Positions 1 through 6,882 of a stretch of 34,991 nt of DNA are shown here, in pieces; the first letter of the stretch is position 1; each line of letters opens with the position of its first letter. The stretch is from Saprospiraceae bacterium. GTDB taxonomy: Bacteria; Bacteroidota; Bacteroidia; Chitinophagales; Saprospiraceae. The notes beneath the pieces were generated by a model. That model was not told the origin of the DNA. It saw only the letters and a program-made list of their open reading frames with translations, and searched no databases. Where the stretch lies: NCBI GenBank assembly GCA_020846655.1, contig JADLDL010000245.1:1-34991 (forward strand), read 5' to 3'. The translations under genes and the position numbers were made by a program.

Positions 1-130
1 GGTTAGAAGGTTAGAAGGTTGGAAGGTTAGATGGTTAGAAAGAAAAGAGTCAGCCCATCCAACACTCCAACCTTCTAACCATCCAACCTTCTAACCATCC
101 AACCTTCTAACCCTCCAACCTTCTAACCTT
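1..130. repeat. Inverted array of GGTTRGAD octamers
   Basis: Tandem 8-bp units of the form GGTTAGAA/GGTTGGAA run from 1 to about 44. After a short spacer, the reverse complement (CCAACCTT/CTAACCAT) runs from about 56 to 130. The two arms can fold into one long imperfect hairpin. The array ends 3 bases before the TAA stop (134-136, minus strand) of the TonB-dependent receptor, so it forms that gene's 3' flank. The left end is cut by the window. The same family recurs near 15061, 28132 and 34953. Confidence 0.9.
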
Positions 131-133
131 CCC

Positions 134-2533
134 TTAAAATTCGACGCGATACAAAATGTCTGGGAAGAAGCCGATCTGGTCGACGCGGCCGATTTCCTGG
201 CGCACTGTGTTGTAGCGCATGGCGAAGATATTGCGGTGGTTGGTTACATTTTGGAAATCGAGGAAAAAGGTCTGCGAGAGCTTGCGGTGGCGGCTGTTGA
301 CGCGCATGCCCAGTTTCACGTCCCAGCGGAAGTAGGGGTCGAGCCGTTGGCTAAAGGCCTGGCCTTCGTACAGTACTTCCTTGCCGGCGGCGCGGCTGGC
401 TTCCAGGTTGACCGGCGTGTAGGGGCGGCCGCCGGCGGCGGTCAGTTTGGTGTCGAGGGTAAAAAAGCGGCGGCCCGTGCTACCCAGGGCAAATTCGCGG
501 CCGGCCAGTGCGTTGGCCACGTATTGGCCGTTGAAGGCCGTGCTGCGTTCGACCCCGTCGGAGCCCTGGTAGCGGGCTTCAAACAGGCTGAGCGAGAACA
601 GGCCGTACCAGCCCCGGCTGAAAAACTTTTCGATGGTCAGTTCGAAGCCGTAGTTGGTGCCGGTGCCGGTATTGAGCAGCGAACCGCGCTCCGGGAAAAT
701 AAAATCGGCACCGCTGTTCAGCATCGAAAAACTGCTCGGCGTGGCGTCTACCGGCACATCGTCGAGCCACTGGTAGTAGGCCTCCGCCTTGATCCGCCAG
801 TTGGCGCCAGGTTTGAGGTCGTAGCCCAACACCAGGTGCTGGCTGCGGGTGAAGCCCAGGTCCTTGTTGGTTGGGATGGAAGAGCCGTCGGGCAATTGTT
901 CGCGGTATAAAAACACAGGCAGCGGCTGGTTCTGGTGGTGCATACCGTAGCCCAGGCTCAGCGTATTTTTGGGGGCAAACTGCCAATTGACGGCGCCGCG
1001 CGGCTCCAGTGCCAGCTCGTCTATTTGGTCAAAATACAGGCCATGCAAGCCGGCGTTGAGGGTCAGGCGTTCGCTGAGGCGGTATTGGGCCTGGCCATAG
1101 GCTTCGAGCAGGCTAAAGGCCCCGTCGAAGTCGCGCTGGGTCCACCAGTCGGGTTTGCCGTCGCCGTCGAAATCGGGCGTGCTGAAACGGGTATCGTACC
1201 GGGTGTCGAGGGTAAAGATTTGCGCCAGGGCGCCGGCGCGCAACGTGAGGCGCTTGTTGATTTTGGTGTTGTAAAACGACGACAGGCGGTAGGTCACGGC
1301 ATCGTCCTGCACGTCGTTGGTGCGAAACGGCTGGCCGTCGTCGATGAGCAGGTCGTCGGATTGGTACGTATTGCCCGAATAGGAAACCGAGGCGATGCTG
1401 CGTACATAGGCGTGGTCGTTCAGGAGCAGGTTATGTTTCAGGCCCAGCACGCCGAATTTGGAAGTGTTGTAGGCATTTTCATTGGGGTTGGCAAACAAGT
1501 CGGTGGTGTCGAGTTCGGCGGCCAGAAAGTCAATGGTACTCCAGCCCCCGATACCGAAGAAGGAGAATTTGCCCGCTTTGGCGTTGCCGAAATCGACGTT
1601 AAAACTCAGGTCGCGGTATTTTGGCGTGGCTTGCGTACCAAAGTTGAGCCCTACCGCCGAGGCCAGTTCGGTAAATGAATTGCGAAAGGCCACCACATAA
1701 GAGCCGTTGTTTTTGCGGTTGAGCGGGCCTTCGGCCAGGGCTTCAATGCCCGAAAAGGCGCCCAATTGGGCCGTAAACTCCGGACGGTCTTTGTTGCCCG
1801 TGCGCAGGGCGATGTCGAACACCCCCGCCATGGCGTTGCCGTATTCGGCGGGAAAAGCGCCGGTGAGGAAGTCGGAGGTGGCAATCAGGTTGGGGTTGAG
1901 CGCCGATACCGGGCCGCCCGTTGTGCCGAGCGTGCTGTAGTGGTTGGGGTTGGGAATGGGAATGCCTTCGAGGCGCCAGAGCACACCGGTGGGCGAGTTG
2001 CCCCGGATGATGATGTCGTTGCGGGCGTCGTTGTTGGCGGCCACGCCGGCAAAGTTGGCCACCATTTTGGCTACGTCGTTGCGGCCACCCGAGTAGCGCA
2101 GCACTTGTTCGGTATCGAACTGCCGGGCGCTGATCGTGGCCAATTCGTTGACGGGCTTGTCTTTGTCGGCCCGGCCATTGATCACCACTTCGCCCAAAGC
2201 CGCAAAAGCCTCCTGCATCCGCAGGTTCAGTTGCACTTCTTTGCCCGCCGTCACCAGAATATTGGGCACCTGCATGGGCTCGTAGCCGAGGTAACTCAGT
2301 TGGAGCACCTGACGCCCGACGGGCACGTTGCGCAGCACAAAGCGGCCATCAGCATCCGTCATGGCGCCGACCGGAGGGGCGTCTGTTTCGACAAGCAATT
2401 GGATGGTAGCCCCGATCAGCGGGCTTTCCGATTGCTGGTCCAGCACCTGGCCACGGATAGTTTGGCTCTGGCTGTGCAGGAGCAAGGGGAGCCAGAAGAG
2501 GGGAAAAATCAAAAGTCGAAGGAGCATTTTCAT
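134..2533 (-). CDS. TonB-dependent receptor with N-terminal carboxypeptidase-like domain
   Basis: This 799-aa outer-membrane receptor would import a bulky ligand using TonB energy. It starts with a signal peptide (about residues 1-22, Leu-rich, ending near HSQSQ). A CarboxypepD_reg-like beta-sandwich follows (about 25-105, with GQVLD, PLIGATI and ADGRFVLRNVPVG). Next come a plug domain (about 125-250, with DIIIRGNSPTG and GIPIPNPNHY) and a beta-barrel that ends in the terminal aromatic typical of outer-membrane barrels (YRVEF). The reading frame is open further upstream, to a TTG at 2761. I chose the ATG at 2533 because a good promoter lies inside that extension and because the signal peptide starts there. 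No SusD partner is next to it, so the ligand is unknown. The divergent neighbour is a lipoprotein. Confidence 0.9.
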   Translation of the reverse strand: MKMLLRLLIFPLFWLPLLLHSQSQTIRGQVLDQQSESPLIGATIQLLVETDAPPVGAMTDADGRFVLRNVPVGRQVLQLSYLGYEPMQVPNILVTAGKEVQLNLRMQEAFAALGEVVINGRADKDKPVNELATISARQFDTEQVLRYSGGRNDVAKMVANFAGVAANNDARNDIIIRGNSPTGVLWRLEGIPIPNPNHYSTLGTTGGPVSALNPNLIATSDFLTGAFPAEYGNAMAGVFDIALRTGNKDRPEFTAQLGAFSGIEALAEGPLNRKNNGSYVVAFRNSFTELASAVGLNFGTQATPKYRDLSFNVDFGNAKAGKFSFFGIGGWSTIDFLAAELDTTDLFANPNENAYNTSKFGVLGLKHNLLLNDHAYVRSIASVSYSGNTYQSDDLLIDDGQPFRTNDVQDDAVTYRLSSFYNTKINKRLTLRAGALAQIFTLDTRYDTRFSTPDFDGDGKPDWWTQRDFDGAFSLLEAYGQAQYRLSERLTLNAGLHGLYFDQIDELALEPRGAVNWQFAPKNTLSLGYGMHHQNQPLPVFLYREQLPDGSSIPTNKDLGFTRSQHLVLGYDLKPGANWRIKAEAYYQWLDDVPVDATPSSFSMLNSGADFIFPERGSLLNTGTGTNYGFELTIEKFFSRGWYGLFSLSLFEARYQGSDGVERSTAFNGQYVANALAGREFALGSTGRRFFTLDTKLTAAGGRPYTPVNLEASRAAGKEVLYEGQAFSQRLDPYFRWDVKLGMRVNSRHRKLSQTFFLDFQNVTNHRNIFAMRYNTVRQEIGRVDQIGFFPDILYRVEF

Positions 2534-2579
2534 GACGAGTATTGAGTTGTTGTGCAGTTGTTTCCAAAACCGGATGCTG

Positions 2580-2609
2580 CAAAAGTGCCGCCTGGCGCCG
2601 CCCTGCAAA
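2580..2609 (-). promoter_or_regulatory. Bacteroidota promoter for the TonB-dependent receptor
   Basis: On the minus strand a TTTG (-33 box, 2609-2606) is followed after 18 bases by CACTTTTG (-7 box, 2587-2580). This is one base from the TAnnTTTG consensus. Predicted transcription starts near 2573, giving a leader of about 40 nt to the ATG at 2533. The position rules out the longer upstream start. Confidence 0.6.
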
Positions 2610-2772
2610 AGCAAAATGCCGTGAACCGTGGATTGCCCGCCCTGAACCGTAGAATCGGGCGGGCGAGCCTGAGCGGATGTTTTAAAATATTTCTTCTCCC
2701 GGCACCCAACCTCAGGCCAGCCACTTGTCGTGATAAGGGCATTCAAACATTTTTTACACAACCATGCTGCTT

Positions 2773-4482
2773 ATGAAAAATTGGAAATTGCCCCTGCTAC
2801 TGCTGCTGCTCAGCAGTGCGACCTGGTTTGCCTGCGACCGCGACGACCTTCAGTCGGCGGGCCCAATGGCCGACGTTACCTTCACCGGCCGGATCACCAA
2901 CGAAAGCGGAGAAGCCCTCTACGGCGCTACCGTGCGTGCCGGCGACCAAAGCGCCACGGCCGACGTCAACGGCGTATTTCAACTGAAAAAAGTGCGCCTG
3001 TCATCGCGCAATGCCATCTTGTATGTGAGCCAACCGGGCTATTTTGAATTCTCCCGCGCCTATGTCGTCGAAAATGGCAGCCTGCAAACCGTCAGCATAC
3101 AACTCCTGAAAAAAAACCCGGTCCATTCCTTCCTGGCTTCCCAAAGCAGTGTCGCCCAAACAGCCGGCGCCAAACTTAGTTTCCCGGCCAACAGTATCGT
3201 CAAAGCCGACGGCAGCGCCTACTCAGGCATCGTCGATGTGTATGCCCGCTACCTCGATCCTACTTCGCCAGACTTGCACCAGCAGATGCCCGGCGACCTG
3301 CGCGGCATCAGCGCCGGCGGCGAAGAACAAACCCTGGCCACCTTCGGGATGCTGGGCGTGGAACTCATAACGCCCGGCGATGAACTGCTGAACATAGCCC
3401 CCGGCCAGGAAGTCGAAATCAGCATGCCGATTCCCGCCGAAAAACTGGCCGCAGCGCCGGCCGAAATCGCACTCTGGCACTACGACGTCGAAACTGCCCG
3501 CTGGATCGAAGAAGGCGCTGCTCAAAAAGTGGGCAACAACTATGTAGGCAAGGTCAAACACTTCTCTTTCTGGAACTGCGACGACGGGATGCCGCTCGTC
3601 AACCTGAGTGGCAAAGTGTTCCTCGGCAACAACGAAACGCCGCTGACCAATGCGCAAGTGCGGCTTACCATCGTCTCGAGCGGTTATGTCGGCTTTAGTT
3701 ATACCGATGCCAACGGCTGCTTCGGTGGTGGGGTGCCGAAAGACGAAACCTTCGTTTTGGAGGTTTTGATGTACGACCAGTGCGGCTATCAAAGCATTTT
3801 TACCCAAACCATCGGGCCGTTTTCGAGCGACGCTACCCTCCCCCCGATCATTGTCCCAACGATAAACATCAACTATGTGACCCTTTCAGGCCGGTTGGTC
3901 GACTGCAACCAGCAGCCGCTGGCTACTGGATATGTCCTGTTGAGTTCCAACAATTACGACCAGTTTGTGCCCGTCGCCAATGACGGCACCTTCAGTAAAA
4001 CCTTGGTGCTCTGCAGCACCAACCCGCTGAGTATTATCGGCTACGACCCCGTGACGCAGAAAGAAAGCGTCGCACTCAATTACCCCAACCCAACGGGCAC
4101 GATCCAAACCGGCGATATCCAGGTATGCACCAACATATCCGAGTTTGTCAACGTGGTGATAAACGGCCAGAACTATTCCTTTATCAGTGCCATTGAGGCT
4201 TCCAAAGATGGGGAATGGTTCCTGGTGTGGGCACAAACGGACCAGAAAAGCGTCAACTTCAGCCTGAAAAACTATGGGCAAACCGGTACGTTCCCGCTCG
4301 AATATTTCAACTTCTATCCGGTTGCCGATTCTGTGGCAAATTTCAATATCAACACCACCATAAGCACCTTTGGCCCCAATGTCGGCGACAAAGTCATCGG
4401 CACCCTGAGTGGCAGCATCGAATACCAGAACGGGCAAACCGTACCGGTATTGGGCACCTATCAGGTGAACCGCGACCATTAA
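2773..4482 (+). CDS. Putative surface or outer-membrane lipoprotein with carboxypeptidase-like domains
   Basis: The protein is about 569 aa from the ATG at 2773; an ATG three codons upstream (2764) is equally open. It opens with a Leu-rich signal peptide and a loose lipobox ending WFAC, with the acylated Cys at about residue 21, followed by acidic residues (DRDD). A CarboxypepD_reg-like fold follows (VTFTGRITNESGEALYGATV), with a second possible one near LSGKVFLGNNETPLTNAQV. A central part with FPANSIV and HFSFWNCD resembles domains common in uncharacterised Bacteroidota lipoproteins. No catalytic motif is visible and the function is unknown. It is divergent from the TonB-dependent receptor across about 240 bp. 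A run AGTAGCAG followed by seven T lies directly after the TAA. Confidence 0.8.
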   Translation: MKNWKLPLLLLLLSSATWFACDRDDLQSAGPMADVTFTGRITNESGEALYGATVRAGDQSATADVNGVFQLKKVRLSSRNAILYVSQPGYFEFSRAYVVENGSLQTVSIQLLKKNPVHSFLASQSSVAQTAGAKLSFPANSIVKADGSAYSGIVDVYARYLDPTSPDLHQQMPGDLRGISAGGEEQTLATFGMLGVELITPGDELLNIAPGQEVEISMPIPAEKLAAAPAEIALWHYDVETARWIEEGAAQKVGNNYVGKVKHFSFWNCDDGMPLVNLSGKVFLGNNETPLTNAQVRLTIVSSGYVGFSYTDANGCFGGGVPKDETFVLEVLMYDQCGYQSIFTQTIGPFSSDATLPPIIVPTININYVTLSGRLVDCNQQPLATGYVLLSSNNYDQFVPVANDGTFSKTLVLCSTNPLSIIGYDPVTQKESVALNYPNPTGTIQTGDIQVCTNISEFVNVVINGQNYSFISAIEASKDGEWFLVWAQTDQKSVNFSLKNYGQTGTFPLEYFNFYPVADSVANFNINTTISTFGPNVGDKVIGTLSGSIEYQNGQTVPVLGTYQVNRDH

Positions 4483-4639
4483 AGTAGCAGTTTTTTTACC
4501 GGGTTTAGCTGGGCTGTCCTGAAACGGTGCGTAGTATCCTCTTCCGATGCAGGATGCCGCCTACCCTTCGGGATGGCCCTTTTTAGGTAAACAAAAATGA
4601 AAGGCTGGCGTTTAGTGTTAAAACATTTATCTTCGCCTC

Positions 4640-5095
4640 ATGAATATCGAAGCCGAACTAAAGAATACCAAACCCATGCCCCCCCGCCAGCGGGCCATGC
4701 TGAATATCTTGTTCACCGCCAGTTGGTTGGATTGTTTTTTACAACGAAAACTCCGGCCCTTTGGCCTGACCCACCCGCAGTACAACATCCTGCGCATCCT
4801 CAACGGCAGTTTCCCGCAGGGGCTATCCGTGCTCGACATCAAGGGCCGGATGATCGACCGCAGCAGCAACGTCAGCCGGCTGGTCGAAAAACTGCGCGAG
4901 CACGACCTGGTCGAGCGCGTGCCACACAGCGGCGATCGCCGCATGGTAGTGGTCACGATTTCAGAAACCGGGAAAAAACTGCTGGCGGATATCCAGAACG
5001 CCGGGTTTGTCGACCCCAGTGGCATCCCCGGAGGCAAACTCAGCGAATCGGAGGCCGCTGAACTGGCGCATTTGCTGGATAAATTTCGGGACTAG
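4640..5095 (+). CDS. MarR-family winged-helix transcriptional regulator
   Basis: A 151-aa DNA-binding regulator. MarR features are an N-terminal dimerisation helix, then FGLTHPQYNILRIL (helix 1-2), a recognition region with DRSSNVSRLVEKL, and the wing HSGDRRMVVVTISETG with the conserved D-R-R. The length is typical of the family. MarR proteins usually repress efflux or stress genes in response to small aromatic ligands; the target here is not evident because the neighbours are unrelated. A weak -7-like TATCTTCG lies at 4628-4635, implying a very short leader. The TAG stop (5093-5095) leads directly into a GCAGT repeat array. Confidence 0.9.
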   Translation: MNIEAELKNTKPMPPRQRAMLNILFTASWLDCFLQRKLRPFGLTHPQYNILRILNGSFPQGLSVLDIKGRMIDRSSNVSRLVEKLREHDLVERVPHSGDRRMVVVTISETGKKLLADIQNAGFVDPSGIPGGKLSESEAAELAHLLDKFRD

Positions 5096-5170
5096 GCAGT
5101 TTGCAGTAGCAGTTTGCAGTAGCAGTTTGCAGTAGCAGTTTGCAGTAGTAGTGGCAGTGGCAGTGGCAGT
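5096..5170 (+). repeat. GCAGTTTGCAGTA tandem array, left arm
   Basis: Four 13-bp units (GCAGTTTGCAGTA) are followed by 6-bp GCAGTG units. The array starts at the base after the MarR TAG stop and ends 13 bp before the ATG of the four-helix-bundle gene. The reverse complement of the family lies on the other side of that gene (5573-5690). Confidence 0.9.
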
Positions 5171-5183
5171 AAAATAGTATTTT

Positions 5184-5564
5184 ATGAAAAACTCCGAACC
5201 TGACTTTCGCTCTCTGAAGGTATACCAACTTGCTTATGAGTTGGCGATGGAAATATTTGAGATCACCAAGACATTTCCAAAGGAAGAAACCTATTCGCTG
5301 GTAGATCAAATACGCCGCTCTTCGCGCTCCGTTTGCGGAAACATCGCAGAAGGCTACCGGAAACGGCAGTACCCAAATCATTTTCGCAGTAAAATGTCTG
5401 ATGCCGACGGCGAATGCAGCGAAACCTCCGTGTGGGTCGATTTCGCCAGGGATTGTCTGTACATCCTTCCTGAGCAACATTCCAGGTTGTTGGCTGGCTA
5501 CGCAGAAGTTGGTAAAATGTTAGGCAGCATGATCCTCCACCCGGAAAAATTTCTCCCCAAATAA
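5184..5564 (+). CDS. Four-helix-bundle protein (S23/IVP family)
   Basis: A 126-aa all-helical protein of the family named after proteins encoded in 23S rRNA intervening sequences, also structurally related to the Avd accessory protein of diversity-generating retroelements. The family signature is clear: LKVYQLAYELA in helix 1, QIRRSSRSVCGNIAEG (about residues 42-57), then a helix with ECSETSVWVDFA. The molecular role of free-standing members is not established; nucleic-acid binding is suspected from the Avd relatives. Here it is not in an rRNA gene. It sits between MarR and rlmN, bracketed by inverted GCAGT-type arrays, and is AT-richer than its neighbours. Both points suggest a small mobile or acquired cassette. 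The ATG at 5184 gives the family's usual length. Confidence 0.9.
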   Translation: MKNSEPDFRSLKVYQLAYELAMEIFEITKTFPKEETYSLVDQIRRSSRSVCGNIAEGYRKRQYPNHFRSKMSDADGECSETSVWVDFARDCLYILPEQHSRLLAGYAEVGKMLGSMILHPEKFLPK

Positions 5565-5572
5565 CTCTATCC

Positions 5573-5690
5573 CGCAAACTGCCCCCTGCAAACTGCCCCC
5601 TGCAAACTGCTACTGCTACTGCTACTGCCCACTGCAAACTGCCCACTGCAAACTGCCACTGCAAACTGCCCCCTGCCACTGCAAACTGCT
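5573..5690 (-). repeat. GCAGT-family tandem array, right arm (inverted)
   Basis: The plus strand shows repeated GCAAACTGCCCCCT, TGCTACTGCTACTGC and CACTGCAAACTGC units. These are the reverse complement of the left array at 5096-5170. The array lies between the convergent four-helix-bundle gene (stop 5564) and rlmN, whose TAG stop (5691-5689) is read as part of the repeat (GTAGCAGTTTGC on the minus strand). Confidence 0.9.
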
Positions 5691-6732
5691 ACTTGTTCGC
5701 CAACTGCCCGCAGGCCGCATCGATATCTTTGCCCCGGCTGCGGCGCACCGTCACGGTTACCCCGCTTTTGGCTAGGCTGGCGGCAAAGGTATTGAGGCGC
5801 TCCTCGCCGGTTTTGGTAAACGGCGCCCCGTCGATGGGGTTGTATTCGATGATATTTACCCGCACGGGGAATTGGCGGCGGCAGAGCCGCACGAGTTTGG
5901 CCGCGTCTTCGTTGCTGTCGTTGAAGCGCTCGAACGCGATGTATTCGTAGGAGATCCGGTTTTTCGTTTTCTGGTAAAAATACTCGAGGGCTTCCATGAT
6001 CGCCGTGAGGTGGTTGCTTTCGTTGATGGGCATGATCTCGTTGCGCTTCGTATCGTCGGCGGCGTGCAGGCTGAGGGCGAGGTTGCTGCGGAAGCCGTCA
6101 TCGGCCAGTTTGCGGATCATTTTGGCGATGCCGGCGGTGCTCACAGTGATCCGCCGGGCGGCCATGCCGAGGCCCAGGGGCGGGGCGGTGGTGAGCCGGG
6201 CGACGCTTTCCATCGTGTTGGCGTAGGTGAGCAGGGGTTCGCCCATACCCATGTACACCACATTGGTGAGGGGTCGGCCAAAGGATTCGATGCATTGTTT
6301 GTTCACCAGCGCCACCTGGTCCACGATCTCGTAGGCTTCCAGGTTGCGTTTGCGGCCCATGCGGCCGGTGGCGCAAAAGGCGCAGGTGAGGCTGCAGCCC
6401 ACCTGGGTACTCACGCAAACGGTAAAACGCTCGTCGTCGGGCACCGGAATGAGCACGCTTTCGATGCGGTGCCCGTCGTGGGTCAGAAACCGGGTTTTGA
6501 TGGTGCCGTCGGCGCTGTGCTGGACCGTGTCTTCCCGAAGGGTGTGCAGGCTAAACTCCTCGCGGAGGCGCTGGCGCAGTTCTTTGGAGAGGTTGCTCAT
6601 GGTCTCCAGGTCGGTGACCGACTTGGCCCAAAGCCACTCGTACAGCTGCTTGGCGCGAAAACGCGGTTCGCCCCAGTTGGCAAAGAGCAGTTCAAGTTCG
6701 GGTAAGGAGTGGGTACGGAGATCCTTTTGCAT
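5689..6732 (-). CDS. rlmN: 23S rRNA (adenine2503-C2)-methyltransferase RlmN
   Basis: A radical-SAM enzyme that methylates C2 of A2503 in 23S rRNA and A37 in some tRNAs. At 347 aa it has the family's length. The cluster motif CxxxCxxC is at C113/C117/C120 (CSLTCAFC), and C341 (DAACGQ) is the likely C-terminal catalytic Cys that carries the methyl group. Other family blocks are MGMGEPL, ITVSTAG and LALSLHA. The ATG at 6732 starts MQKDLRTHSL, consistent with relatives. It lies about 150 bp downstream of ftsK on the same strand, separated by another GCAGT repeat copy. It ends in a TAG that merges into the right GCAGT array. Confidence 0.96.
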   Translation of the reverse strand: MQKDLRTHSLPELELLFANWGEPRFRAKQLYEWLWAKSVTDLETMSNLSKELRQRLREEFSLHTLREDTVQHSADGTIKTRFLTHDGHRIESVLIPVPDDERFTVCVSTQVGCSLTCAFCATGRMGRKRNLEAYEIVDQVALVNKQCIESFGRPLTNVVYMGMGEPLLTYANTMESVARLTTAPPLGLGMAARRITVSTAGIAKMIRKLADDGFRSNLALSLHAADDTKRNEIMPINESNHLTAIMEALEYFYQKTKNRISYEYIAFERFNDSNEDAAKLVRLCRRQFPVRVNIIEYNPIDGAPFTKTGEERLNTFAASLAKSGVTVTVRRSRGKDIDAACGQLANK

Positions 6733-6839
6733 GGTTATGTAGTAGAGGTTTGGCGCCCACAGGAGCCGGTATGAAGCAAACTGACCCAGCTGATCAGCGC
6801 CTGATTGACAATTATTTTAACAAGATAACTCCCTCCTTG

Positions 6840-6882
6840 AAAACTGCTACTGCACTCTGCCACTGCAAACTGCCACTGCTAC
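6840..6882 (-). repeat. Short GCAGT-family repeat between ftsK and rlmN
   Basis: The plus strand shows CTGCTACTGCACTCTGCC and TGCAAACTGCCACTGCTAC, the same family as at 5573-5690 and in the same orientation. The TAG stop of ftsK (6881-6879) falls inside the GTAGCAGT unit. No second arm is seen near this copy. Confidence 0.8.

Noticed and set aside
1-130. CRISPR array
   Set aside because: The units are contiguous 8-bp repeats with no unique spacers and no cas genes; the same applies to 5096-5170 and 28132-28316.
134-4482. A SusC/SusD polysaccharide-utilisation locus
   Set aside because: No SusD-like protein or carbohydrate enzyme is present; the neighbouring lipoprotein lacks SusD features.
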